A stretch of DNA of 64,000 nucleotides from Helichrysum umbraculigerum. Its lineage: Eukaryota; Streptophyta; Magnoliopsida; Asterales; Asteraceae. Within the stretch, counting starts at the first letter, position 1. Each line of letters starts with the position of its first letter. Below, piece by piece: positions 1 through 10,637 of this stretch. The translations under genes and the position numbers were made by a program. The DNA is taken from the NCBI GenBank assembly GCA_949592205.1, contig CATIUR010000002.1, positions 136,102,090-136,166,089 of the forward strand, written 5' to 3'. The notes under the pieces are model-generated. The model had not been told where the DNA came from and searched no databases. It was given only the letters and a program-made list of their open reading frames with translations.

Positions 1-361
1 ACTGACGAATTTGAGCTTGCATTCCTTTCCAATACAAAGTTCTTGTCATCCTTTGGGTAGTAGCATGGACTCCGGAATGCCCTCCCATAGCACTATTATG
101 GAAATAGTGTATAAGCTCGTTTCTGAGAGCTGAATCTTCTCCTACTACCAATCTTCCTTTTCTAAGTAACAACCCATCTTTCCACTGATAATTCCCATTC
201 CAGTTAGGATTCTCTTTCAAGACATCAATCAAAGCTTGTAACTTGCCATCAACAGCTACACTACTAGATACCTTGCTCAACCATTCAGTAGTAACAGTAG
301 ATATAGCATGACAACTCAATTCGTCCTTAACACAAGGTTTCCTGGATAATGCATCTGCCAC
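1..361 (-). pseudogene. Ty3/gypsy pol, RNase H tail to integrase zinc finger (partial)
   Basis: This is the continuation of the pol reading frame at 362-1615 after an in-frame TAA at about 362-364. The minus strand reads VADALSR right after the stop, the usual end of gypsy RNase H. It then reads an H2C2-type integrase zinc-binding segment (HNSAMGGHSGVHAT) at about 60-110. The integrase catalytic core and 3' LTR lie beyond the left edge of the window. The call rests on motif order. The element is broken and would not make a continuous polyprotein. Confidence 0.8.
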
Positions 362-1615
362 TTAATTGTCACACCCTTTCTGATATAAAACAGTGTATTG
401 TAACCCCAAGAGTTTACTCAACCATTTTTGTAAAGTAGGATTACATTGAATCTGTTCGAGAATAAACTTGAGTGCTTGATGATCAGTCTTTATAACAAAA
501 GGCTGATGTAGCAGATAACCTTTCCACCTTTGAATAGCTGCTACTATTGCCAACAATTCCTTTTCATAAGTAGCTAATTGAAGATGTTTTGGCCCGAGTG
601 CTTTACTAAAGTAAGCAATAGGATGCTTATTCTGCAACAATACAGCTCCAATTCCTACTCCAGAAGCATCAGTCTCAATGATAAAAGGCTCGTGAAAATT
701 TGGTAAGGCTAATACAGGAGTGTTACTCATAGCAGATTTCAGCTCTAGAAAAGCTACACTTGCTTCTGAATTCCATACATTCTTCAACAAATCAGTCAAT
801 GGTTTTGCGATTTTTCCATAATTCTGCACAAATCTCCTATAATAGCCCGTTAGTCCCAAAAACCCTCTCAACTCTTTAATATTCTTGGGTTCCGGCCAAT
901 TGATCATGTCTTCGATCTTTTTTGGATCAGCTTGTACACCACTGCCACTGATAATATGGCCTAAATAATCGACTTGAGAACTACCAAACGAGCACTTAGA
1001 GAGTTTAGCAAATAGCGTATTATCTCTGAGAGTTTTTAGTACCAAGTGTAGGTGTTGTAAATGATCATCCCAATCCTTGCTGTAGATCAGAATATCATAA
1101 AAAAATACTAGCACAAATTTTCTCAAGAAGGGTTTAAAAACAGAGTTCATCAGACCTTGAAAAGTTGCCGGAGCATTAGAGAGCCCAAATGGCATCACCA
1201 CAAATTCATACAGCCCTTCATGTGTTCTAAATGCTGTCTTTTCTATATCCGATTCCTTCATTCTAATTTGATGATAACCACTCCTGAGGTCTAACTTTGA
1301 AAAGACCGTACTCCCTTGTAACTCGTCAATCAACTCTTCCACTATAGGTATAGGAAACTGATCTTTGATAGTAAGCTGGTTTAGCTTTCTATAATCCACA
1401 CAAAATCTCCATGATCCATCCTTTTTTTTTACTAATACCACTGGAGAAGCAAAGCTACTGTGGCTGGGTCTAATAACTCCACTTCTCAACATCTCTTGCA
1501 CAAGGTCCTCGATAACGTTCTTTTGAAGAGTACCGTATTTGTATGCTTTTAAGTTTACTGGATTACTACCTTGTTGTAAGGTAATAGCATGATCCAGACT
1601 TCTTGATGGAGGCAA
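362..1615 (-). pseudogene. Ty3/gypsy reverse transcriptase and RNase H, inactive
   Basis: The segment would copy element RNA to cDNA. In order it shows the LPPSRSLDHAI lead-in, the RT core (KKKDGSWRFCVDYRKLN, LDLRSGYHQIRM, MPFGLSNAPATFQ), the catalytic region, and a gypsy RNase H (IIETDASGVGIGAVL). The RT active site reads FFYDILIYS: the first of the two catalytic aspartates is Tyr, so the enzyme should be dead. The frame is open only between two in-frame TAA codons, at 1616-1618 before it and about 362-364 after it. Gag-protease lies upstream in the same frame. The HDHAI-type lead-in argues against Tekay; a Reina-like chromovirus is possible but not proven. Confidence 0.9.
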
Positions 1616-3520
1616 TTATTTGGGTTCAGAGAATACATCTGCATAAACATCTAATACTGCTTTGAGAGACTTCTCCTTTACAACATCCACACTGTTGTTA
1701 CTTAGAAGATTATTCAGGTTAATGGACCACAATTGAGCACAACCGTCATCAGAATCTAAGAAATAAGCTTGATCCTCCGCCCAATTGGTACTCCACTGTC
1801 CATCATTATCATTGCCCTTTCTGAGATTTTGATTTCCCATTAGTTTAATTGGTATGTTTTGCCACATAAACTCGATTGTTAGCTTCTGAAAATTGCACTT
1901 TATATCTCCCAAGGTAGATAGCCATTGTACTCCCAAAACCATACCATAACCTCCAATAGGCATCACCAAAAAATCAGAGATAAACTCAGCTTCTTGAACA
2001 GTCCATTTGACACCTTTGCAGATGTAATGTACAACCAATTTAAAACCATCAGCTACAGCCACTGGCAATGTTTTGATTGGAAATAGTTTGAGTCCCATTT
2101 TCTTAGCAACATTTATATCAACAAAGTTATTAGTGCTCCCACTGTCAATCAACATTGTCACAGGCTGTTTTTTAACCAAACCTTGTACTTGTATAGTTTG
2201 TAACCCACTAACTCCAAGTATAGCATGAATAGACACTGATACATCTCCAAAGTCTTCATTTGAATGATCATCCACAACTTCTAAATCAATTAATCCACCA
2301 TATATTAAGTCAGATTCTTGAGACTCAAGGCATAGCAACATATATAGCTTATTGGTTGCACACTTGTGTCCTGGAACATACTTTTCATTACAAAAGAAAC
2401 ATTGATTATTTTTTCTCTTTTCATCATAATCCTTTCTACTCAGTTGCTTAACAGGTGTACTCTTACTTTGGCTTGAAACACTAGAAGGCACAGGAGGTTT
2501 ATAAGTAGACCTTTGGTAAGATGGAGATCCAGTGAACTTTTTGTTAAAATTACTGTTGTAGGCACTGTTACTGAACGAAGAGCTTGCGGTTGAAGTACTA
2601 GGCAAAAATCTAGGAGCAGGTACAGCAGTAGGTGCAGGAGAGTACGAACTTTTTGAGTACGAATTACTGTAAGTTGACTTATCAACTGAATTTTCCAAAT
2701 ACCTAGGTACTTTTGGTAATTCCAGTCCAAATAACGAGTAATAAGCACCTTCCTGAATTCTAGCTAACTTCATAGCATGATTTAGTGACTTAGGATCTAA
2801 TAACTGAACTGTATGTAGCAATTCATTAGGTAAGCCTCCTAAGTACAGATCCAGTAGCAAATCACTAGGCACTTCAACTTGATTTCTAAGTGCGTTAAAT
2901 TCAGCATTATACTCGCTAACAGTAGTGCTCAACTTTAAATTTCGCAGCTCAATTAAAGGTTTAACAACAATACCTTCAATGAATTGATCCTTCAACTCTT
3001 CAATATATTGTTGCCATGTCATTCTCTTACCTTTCATCTCCTTCACAAAAGCCTGATGCCATTGCAGAGCTCTGCCTTTAAGATGCATCGCTACAACTCT
3101 AATTTTCATCTCCTCAGGTGTTTGATCCAACTCAAAAAACTGATTGCACTTGAATATCCATTCACTGAAATCGTCTCCATCAAAAGCCGGAAAATCGAAT
3201 TTAGTTAATCGATTAATCAGTTTGTAATCTGAATTGACAGTATCATCATCTCTGTTTTTAGATCCAGAAACTTCGTCTCCTGAATAATGTGAATACGCAT
3301 CTGAACTTTTATTATGACGATTGTGAAAATCAGAAATCAAAATCTTCATGCCGTCTTTCAATTCTGATAATCCGCGTACTTCCGTTTGTAATTGCTTCGA
3401 AATCTCGGTTAACGCCGTTAATTGCATATTAATAGTCTTAATCGACTCATCATGTGATTGTATATGACGATTGACTTCTTCCATTCGCTCCATTACTTGT
3501 ACGTTCGTATATTTAACCAT
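1616..3520 (-). pseudogene. Ty3/gypsy gag and aspartic protease
   Basis: The frame stays open to 3580, but ATG at 3518-3520 is the likely gag start because it lies inside the primer-binding site boundary. The product shows a coiled N-terminal region, a retrotransposon gag domain (WIFKCNQFFELD...ALQWHQAFVKEM), a Ser-rich linker, a zinc knuckle of the CX2C...GHKC type (CFFCNEKYVPGHKC), and a pepsin-type protease with active site LIDSGSTNNF. It ends at TAA 1616-1618 in the same frame as RT, so gag-pol was once one ORF. Gag would form the particle and protease would cut the polyprotein. Confidence 0.88.
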
Positions 3521-3545
3521 GAAACATTCGCGTGGTAAATCGAAG

Positions 3546-3558
3546 GGCTCTGATACCA
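3546..3558 (-). other. Primer-binding site, initiator tRNA-Met
   Basis: The minus strand reads TGGTATCAGAGCC two bases inside the LTR edge at 3561. It is complementary to the 3' end of plant initiator tRNA-Met and fixes the element's orientation. Confidence 0.9.
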
Positions 3559-3560
3559 AT

Positions 3561-3836
3561 TGATAAGTACAGCTTATCAATGGAAGAGTAGAAACCCTAG
3601 CTCACTCACTTGAGAACAGCTCGAGAGAGGAAAAGGGAAATTTTATTGATTCTGAATATCATAAACCAGTTTTACAGGACATTCGACTCTTTTTATACTA
3701 TACCTATCAATGACGTGTTCTACCCAATCACTATTAGACACCTGGACTTTACTTGACACCTGTATTAAGACTAACTAAACATAACGCTCACTATTAATGA
3801 GTTGACTTCTGCTGACCGACTATTTGCCCCATATCA
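3561..3836 (-). repeat. 5' LTR of the Ty3/gypsy element (276 bp)
   Basis: The LTR is bounded by TGATA at 3561 and TATCA at 3832-3836, a 5-bp terminal inverted repeat. On the minus strand a TATAAAAAG box lies near 3690. The U5 end carries a short hairpin (TGATAAG/CTTATCA, 3561-3579) next to the primer site. The base sequence after it, 3837-3841 (ATGAA), should be one copy of the target-site duplication; its partner is outside the window. Confidence 0.82.
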
Positions 3837-3930
3837 ATGAAAGGTTGTGTATCGTTTGAAGCTACTGTTGTAATTCTTTTTTATTTTTTATTTAACTACT
3901 TTCAACGGGGAATATGACTTCCATCAATTA

Positions 3931-4332
3931 TTTTAGGGTTTTTTGCCGAATAAGGAGTCAATAATTCTTATTTTTGTGTTTTGGTTATAAAATATTCTTG
4001 ACTTTTTAAAATGAACAACTTATTTGAAAATTATGATTAAAGGGTATCGGTACCAAATTAATAAATCGTTCTTTGCCAAAAAATGAGTCAATAATTCTCG
4101 TTTTTCCCAAAGAAGCATTCAACCATTCTCCGATCTATGTCATATTAACCGATTCACCGACATTAGCGTGTTTTCGGGTATCAAATATTCCGAACTTTTT
4201 AGCCTTATACCCTTTAATCTTAATTTTCAAATAAGTTGTTCATTTTAAAAAGTTATGAATATTTGATACCCAAAAACATAAAAATTAGAATTATCGACTT
4301 ATTTTTCGGCAAAAAATCCATTATTTTACTGT
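3931..4332. repeat. Foldback (long inverted repeat) element
   Basis: Arm 3931-4045 is matched in reverse complement by 4200-4332. Both contain TTTTTTGCCGAA near the outer end and AAAATGAACAACTTATTTG plus GATTAAAGGGTAT near the inner end. The ~155-bp centre has a third degenerate copy of the outer part (4073-4107). No coding sequence is present. It is MITE- or foldback-like; no target-site duplication was established. Confidence 0.65.
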
Positions 4333-7153
4333 ATCTATTAAAGGTTCATCATTTTGTATATGCAATTTAACATAGTATATCCAAAATATTAATAGTCCAA
4401 AGTGTACTAGCTATTTAACTCTGATTCGTTAGTTTTAATTTGAAATTTTTACAAATTTAAATTTCATCGCCCGCGTTATTGCAAGTCTTCAACTAGTAAA
4501 ACAAAATACCAGTCAAATGGCTGACCGCACCCCCACAATATCTGAGCCCGTAAACCAAACTTGCCGTGGATTTAATCCACGTTGTTTTAGTGATTTTTAT
4601 TTTATTTTAACAGTTTTGTTAATGTTAATTATGTATACATTTATTGCGTTAAAATGTGATATTTCGTCTACTTGGAGAAAATCTTAATGGAACGTTGATA
4701 TGTACGTACACTCGCTTGGCGTGGACATATCAGGCCATAATCTCCATTGTTAAAATATTCTATACTCCGTAATTGCTTTGTTAGAAAAATGATTTGTAAA
4801 TATCGGCTAAGGAAGTTATAGCACCCATAAAAATCAAGACAATAATATGTTTTAAGTTGGTTGCCTTGTTTTTTATTGTGATGTTAATGTCTTAGGCATC
4901 TAGGATATGAGAATGAAATTCACGAGACAGATCCTCTTGCGATTTAAACCTTTCCTGTACGTATTTATCTAACAATGTATGCTTTTCATGCAAAAATGTA
5001 TGCTCTTCCTACAATTACGTAATCGATTTTTACTACAGGATGTCTGTGTTAAGGAGCATGTTTCTGACGATCCACAATATCGAAGATAAAACATATTTGT
5101 TTTGAGATCCTCTGTTGGAGAGAATAACAATCAATGTGTGAAGTCGAATGTAGACTCTTAATGTCGTCTGGATGGAACTGTAAATGTAGACTAAAGATTT
5201 CCATGACATGCATGTATGTATCATACAAAACTTTGATTTCAAAAAGGGCTTCTCAAAAATCAGTCTATTTTTCAGCAACTCATCATCAACTTACATTAAA
5301 ACCCTGGCAACAAAATACTTTTATTGAAAACCTAACTCTAAACTAAACTTGGTGGAAAAGAGAATAATCTTAAAGAAAACAAATCGAAATAAATCCTAAC
5401 TAAACTAAACAAGTATTAAATCAATAAATTAAATTAGATTGATTATGACAATTATAAATTGTCATATTTGACCCTTCAATCTTTTCGAATCGCTATAAAC
5501 AATAACTTCACATGTTAACTGAGAAAACGACTACTAAGTCAGAGTAGTTGGAGACCGAAGCCTTTGCTGCACTGGTAGATGTGTACCCATCATGTCCACG
5601 TACATTTTGGGCTAAAGATACAATGTGACAAATGAAATACTAATCAAACACATATAACAATTGGGTGTATTTTAATACGAAAGTAGTACACCTAACTTCT
5701 TTGTTTATAAGAGCAAACAATCAAACACCACCACCATTCCATAATTCTTACTATCTCTACATCCCCACAATGGCCCAAATCTCTCCCTAAATGTACCATT
5801 CGTACCCTTTTCCTATTCTCAATTCTCCCTCAAACACAAATCGACCATGAAATAAGGGCGAAAACTGCAACATATTTTGAGACACTATCGAACCCGACTA
5901 ACCTTTGATGTAACCAATGATCGGAGGACTATTGAACCCGTGTGTGTATCCACCTTTTTGAAACGGCATACCAAAAGGATGAAATGAGGTGTTGATGAAA
6001 GCGTCAAAATCAAATTATGATTACGATAACTGAATATAAAGCAGCCATGGTTAAACTTAGATGTAGAGATGACAGGCATTGATTAAATGCCAAAGAAGCC
6101 GTTACCGTGCCCTGTTGTTGATTGAATTATGGAATTTTAAAGTGGAGTCTAGACTTTGTCACTGAACATTTTTGTAATTTGTATATGCAAGGTTGATGTT
6201 ACTGTGTATCTTAGCGAATTGGTTAAACTTTAAAATAACGGTGTGGGGCCATTGTCGTAAAAATGAATACTTAATTTGCGTACATGGTATACAAACAAGG
6301 GTTGTGAATTTGTGATACAATCAACATTTGGCATACGGGCTGCCAAATTCTCTAAAGTTCAGAATTATGAATTTATTGCAATCAGTTCATCTCTACTTTC
6401 TTTGTGAATACAGTTTCTATTTGTTATGTCGATTTGTAAAGTCGATCAATTTAAGAAGTATAAAACATTGGTGTGTGACCATTGAATTTTTTATTGTGTT
6501 ACAATTTAAAGATATATGCTCAAGTACACATACACATTTTAATAGTCACGTTGAATTTCAGTGACTATATTGTAGTTTAGTACACATGGTTTTTGTGACA
6601 TACAACTTTATATATTTTTTGTTACTTTTATTGCTAAAAAAAGGGCATACATTAAACATTTAACGTACTAAAACGATCCCCCAATCCCAGATTCCCAGAC
6701 ACCTCTAAGTTTAACCATGTTGGAGGTGCTAATCTAAGGAACAAAGCAAAGCAACATATGCTGATAATGTAGAATAATTCTCGTGTCAAAAGAGGTCAAG
6801 GTAATTCTCTGTAAATTTTGGTACAGTTTAAAATCATCTATATTACGGTAGTAATATAGACATAAATAAAATGACCCAAGAGGTTCTACATATTAGAATG
6901 CACTTTGAAAAAAGTTAACCCGTTTGACACAATTCCAATTTAGCTAATACTTTGATCCGACTCGTTTTAGATACAAAAAAAAAAGGAAGCCAATTTCACT
7001 ACTTCCTGACTTGTTTTAGATACAAAAAGGGAGGCCGATTTCACTACTTCCTGACGGCTGCATCATTGTGACACCCACAATCCACAAGGAAGAAATTTGC
7101 AAAATCACATGTATGACCAATCATTAACGGAAGACTGGTAATTTATTATGCTA
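4333..7153. other. Non-coding interval, no supported gene
   Basis: The interval is AT-rich and its open frames are short and unconvincing. A leader-like stretch ends in ATGGCCCAAATC at 5770 but meets a stop after six codons. A minus-strand stretch at 5898-6021 reads GMPFQKGGYTHGF but has stops on both sides and no recognised family. At 6961-7053 a ~47-bp unit containing TTTTAGATACAAAAA and TTTCACTACTTCCTGA is tandemly duplicated. The missing 3' exon of the OTU gene further right could lie here, but I could not find it. Confidence 0.5.
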
Positions 7154-8745
7154 GGGGAGTTCATTTTCGGATATCCCCGATTAGGGTGTTAACGAACCGA
7201 GCACTTAACGAGCTACTCGAGTTCGAACTCGTTTATCTCGAATTCGAACATAATACTATTCGAGCTCGAGTCGAGTTCGAACATAAAAAGACTGCTCGAT
7301 TGGTTTCACGAGCCGAGCTTCAAAACCATAAATTCGACTCGGCTCGTTCGAAAGCTCGTAAAATAATCTCGAGCCGAACGAACTAGTCTAGCTTATCGAG
7401 TCGAACGAGCTAAACGAACATATCTATTATCATAATAATTACATATTTTAAAACTTATAAGATATGATAGTAATAAGATTTTTAATTAATATTATATCTA
7501 GAAACACAAATATTATACTTATACCATATTTATAGTGTATATAACACATAAGTTGGTTCCACATTCTCATCTATGAGACTTTATTTTTATAGTACTTTCT
7601 TTAACTTAAGTTCTTTTCTCTCATGTGGGACAACTCTTTTTTCTTTTTGCATCCCACATTGGATGTGTGAAAAATCTAGGATGAGATAACCACACTATAA
7701 ATATCAACATCAAGAATCTAATTTATTATTAGTGTTAGATGACGATAACTAATTAAACTTACACATTTTAAGTTTGATTAAGTGTAAATGTATTTTACAA
7801 ACTTTATTTCAAGTTTCATATAATAGTTAGTATACTTTTTAATGAGCTTGTTTAAGCTTGTAGACGATTTTATCAAGCTTGAGCTTCTAAACAAACATTT
7901 TGAGTTGAAATAACTAGTTTTTTTTGTAAATTGTCATAAACTAAAACGAGTATCGAGCTCGAGCTCGAACACTAAATTTTATCCGAGCTCGAACTCGAAT
8001 ATGGTCTTAAAAAGTTAATCGAGTTCGAGTCGAACTCGAACATACTTATTTTTTAAACGAGTCGAGTCGAGCATCAGGATATTCGAAGCGGCTCGATTCG
8101 TCAACAGCCCTATCCCCGATGTTCGGATTTTCAAAATTTTGGTAAGTAAATTTTTCTACCCGATACACCATCCAAAATTTCGAACATCACCCAATATACT
8201 ATCCAAAAATTTCATATATCCGAATTTCAAATACGGATATTGGATTATCCGGATACCCAAATTAAATAGATAAATATAAATATTTTAAATATTTATATTT
8301 TTATATCAAGCATATTTACAATTAAAAGTATTTAAATAACAAGTTTAACATAATATAAGTATAAGATATATGTATACAAAAGAAATTTCAATCTTTTTGA
8401 TCAAAAAAAATAAAAACATTTTCTAAATGCACAATAGCTTGGTCTTTCAAGAAGATAAAGAATGCTCCTTTGACAAATCTTTCACATAATAAACTAAATA
8501 ATTATAAGATATAGAATATATTACTAAAATATAACCAAAATTAATAATATAAATCTCTTAATATTATACTCGTATATTAAAAGTCTAAATTCGGATATCC
8601 GAATTACCCAAAATTTTGAAAATCACTACCCCAATAGCCGTATCGAAAAGTTCGAATACACTAAACATATTTGAATATCCAAATTTTCGGATAAGTTCGG
8701 ATAAGATTTTCAGGTTTCCGATTCGGATACGGATATTTTGAACAC
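7154..8745. mobile_element. Older non-autonomous DNA element, split by a hAT insertion
   Basis: The left end (GGGGAGTTCATTTTCGGATA) and the reverse complement of the right end (GGGTGTTCAAAATATCCGTA) are imperfect inverted repeats. Both subterminal regions are full of GGATATCC/CGGATA words (8121-8260 and 8580-8745). The hAT element 7182-8112 interrupts it near the left end. No target duplication was recognised, so the outer limits are approximate. Confidence 0.45.
7182..8112. mobile_element. hAT-type non-autonomous transposon (931 bp)
   Basis: The element is flanked by a perfect 8-bp duplication TCCCCGAT (7174-7181 and 8113-8120), the size typical of hAT. The ends are inverted: TAGGGTGTTAACGAACCGAG on the left and TAGGGCTGTTGACGAATCGA as reverse complement on the right. 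Subterminal regions are packed with GAGCTCGA/GAGTTCGAACTCG words in both orientations, as expected of transposase-binding repeats. No transposase ORF is present, so it would move in trans. Confidence 0.88.
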
Positions 8746-8793
8746 CCAAATCAACAACAATAACTTATATTACTTAACATCAAAAGGAGCTAC

Positions 8794-8887
8794 CTTCATC
8801 ACAGCTCCTCAAATCATAATCGCCTGGGAAATAATCGTACGCTACCTCGCTAGTAGTAGGAGCTAACGAAAGCACTCTGCAACTATG
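8794..8887 (-). pseudogene. OTU gene exon 5
   Basis: 94 nt, acceptor GTGCAG and donor GAAG/gtagct. It encodes HSCRVLSLAPTTSEVAYDYF and more, in phase 0 and leaving phase 1, exactly like the 94-nt exon 49999-50092 of the neighbour. RVLSL corresponds to the RISVL strand there. Confidence 0.65.
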
Positions 8888-8988
8888 CTGCACAAAGAAA
8901 GTAAAATAATTATGGATATTTAAATCACCATGTCACACTAGAATATAAGTCAAAAAATTTTAAAACAAAGCAAACAAGAAAGACTCAC

Positions 8989-9037
8989 CCGATCCGCAAA
9001 TGCTTGTAGAGTAATATTGTCTCCCCAAGCATTTGGC
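8989..9037 (-). pseudogene. OTU gene exon 4
   Basis: 49 nt with donor CGG/gtgagt and acceptor ATTAG. It encodes PNAWGDNITLQAFADR after one phase-completing base. The W-G-D-x-x-T-L-Q-A pattern is the conserved central helix entry of OTU domains. The length and phase equal exon 50183-50231 of the neighbour. Confidence 0.75.
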
Positions 9038-9112
9038 CTAATTGATGTAACAGCAATTAATGATAATAGTAAAAAAAACAAAAAAACAAAACAACAACAA
9101 CAAAACAAGGTG

Positions 9113-10390
9113 ACTCGGTGAGTGACTCAAAGATTAACATGACAAACCGTGTGACTCGCAATTTGATGACTGACTTGTCCCGAGTCGACTCGACTCATAA
9201 CTCATTTGAGTCAGACAATTGAGTTAAAAAGGGACTGATTTAGCTGCTGTTAACTTGTAATAAGAGTTTAAGATGCAAGCATACTTTTGTTTTCAACTCA
9301 GCAAGCATCAACACAAATTACAGAAACTTGAACATAGAAATAATAAATCAAAATATAAAGTTACCGATGTTTGCTGTGTTGCACCATATTTCAAGTAAGT
9401 TGTTACTTGTTTATGCTAAAGGCCCTTAATAGAAGAAGCAAGAGGAAGTAAAAAGCTCAGCTTTTTGTAGGATGTAAATACCTGGGGCCGTCTCTGTACT
9501 TTTAGAGGCCCTAGATAAAGTTGTCGTGCTACGAAATGAGACCTTATAACTAGATATCAAGTAAGATATAGGTTCGATGAAATTGATTCTCAACGATCTG
9601 ATTTTCAAATAATTTATTTATTTCTATGACACATATTTATTTATCTGATAATTATTCTCTCAAATCCTAGTTGTTAGTTATTAACTTTTTTAGTCAAACT
9701 CTAACACGTCAATATGAGTTTTCAATTTCGGACCATTCAGTCGACCTATATATTTGTTTAAATATATATTTAGTCCAAATCTAGTTACTAACAAAGATCT
9801 CTTAGTTCAAAATATAAGAGGTGTCAATCTTTTATGTAAACATAATATATATTACATATATCACATTACTTGGAAAAAAATTGGAGGCCCTCGAAATTTA
9901 GAGGCCTTGAGCGGTCGACCACCTTGCTCACCCTCAAAGACGGCCCTGTAAATACCCAATTTTCCCTTAACTTCATTGGTCCAACGGATTAAAGAAAGAT
10001 GTATGTCTAGCGAAACGAAAAAATAGCACATAAGCATACTTGGGTCAAATTAATCTTGTAAGTTGTAAGTAAGAGGACACATATAAGAATACTTTTTCTT
10101 GGGTGAAGGTAATTAAGCAAATGAAAGGACAAGTAATAGCTGGATTTTGGTGGAGAAGAGATAAATTACATAAATAGTAAGTAATTAAGTAATTAAGTAA
10201 TGATGCATTTTAACTAAAATGTACAGTTGTTATAATATTACCAAAATACCGTATATATTCATATGCAATAAATTAATTTGTAAATAATATAAATTATTAA
10301 TTTTTTACTCTTACGAGTCGAGTCAAGATTTGAGTTACAAGTCAAAAATTCAACAAGCATGTCACGATTCGAGTCAAGAGTCGACAACTA
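9113..10390. mobile_element. Possible non-autonomous element with GACTCG subterminal words
   Basis: GACTCG/CGAGTC words cluster at 9113-9225 and, in mirrored orientation, at 10310-10390, inside the intron between OTU exons 3 and 4. No clean terminal repeat or target duplication was found. The hAT MITE 9483-9948 lies within it. Confidence 0.35.
9483..9948. mobile_element. hAT-like MITE copy A (466 bp)
   Basis: It has the 8-bp duplication TAAATACC (9475-9482 and 9949-9956) and inverted ends GGGGCCGTCTCTG / CAGGGCCGTCTTTGAG. It is nearly the same as copy B at 53561-54007. The interior is non-coding. Confidence 0.85.
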
Positions 10391-10407
10391 TGGATTTGAT
10401 TACTTAC

Positions 10408-10470
10408 ATTGACATCCTTTATGTAGTTTTGATAAACTTCATCGCGATAAAGTTCATGATGCTCAACTAG
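10408..10470 (-). pseudogene. OTU gene exon 3
   Basis: 63 nt, acceptor CATACAG and a strong donor AAT/gtaagt. It encodes LVEHHELYRDEVYQNYIKDV plus Asn. The next exon needs two more bases for phase, so either a 2-nt loss or an unseen micro-exon lies here. Confidence 0.7.
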
Positions 10471-10562
10471 CTGTATGACAAACAAATTAAGTAAAACATT
10501 GTTTAGCTTTCCAAATATATCATTTTATATGTTATACTTTATCATATATGTTATACTTTTAC

Positions 10563-10637
10563 CTGATCGAGTATCTCATCTTTAACATCCTCGAAACGTT
10601 CTTGGGAGCCGTATTTAGAATAAGCCAAAGATCTAAA
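10563..10637 (-). pseudogene. OTU gene exon 2
   Basis: 75 nt, acceptor TTATTTCAG and donor CAG/gtaaaa. It encodes 25 residues starting FRSLAYSKYGSQERFEDV, the helix that follows the catalytic Cys in OTU domains. It is in phase 0 with exon 1 across the TE nest. Confidence 0.78.

Noticed and set aside
5765..5790. Start codon ATGGCCCAAATC after a leader-like stretch
   Set aside because: A stop follows after six codons and no continuation in another frame was recognised.
5033..6564. Several 60-80-residue frames on both strands
   Set aside because: Low complexity, hydrophobic AT-driven composition, no splice or domain support.
7186..7386. 66-residue frame in the hAT element
   Set aside because: Produced by GAGCTCGA-type subterminal words; no transposase motif.
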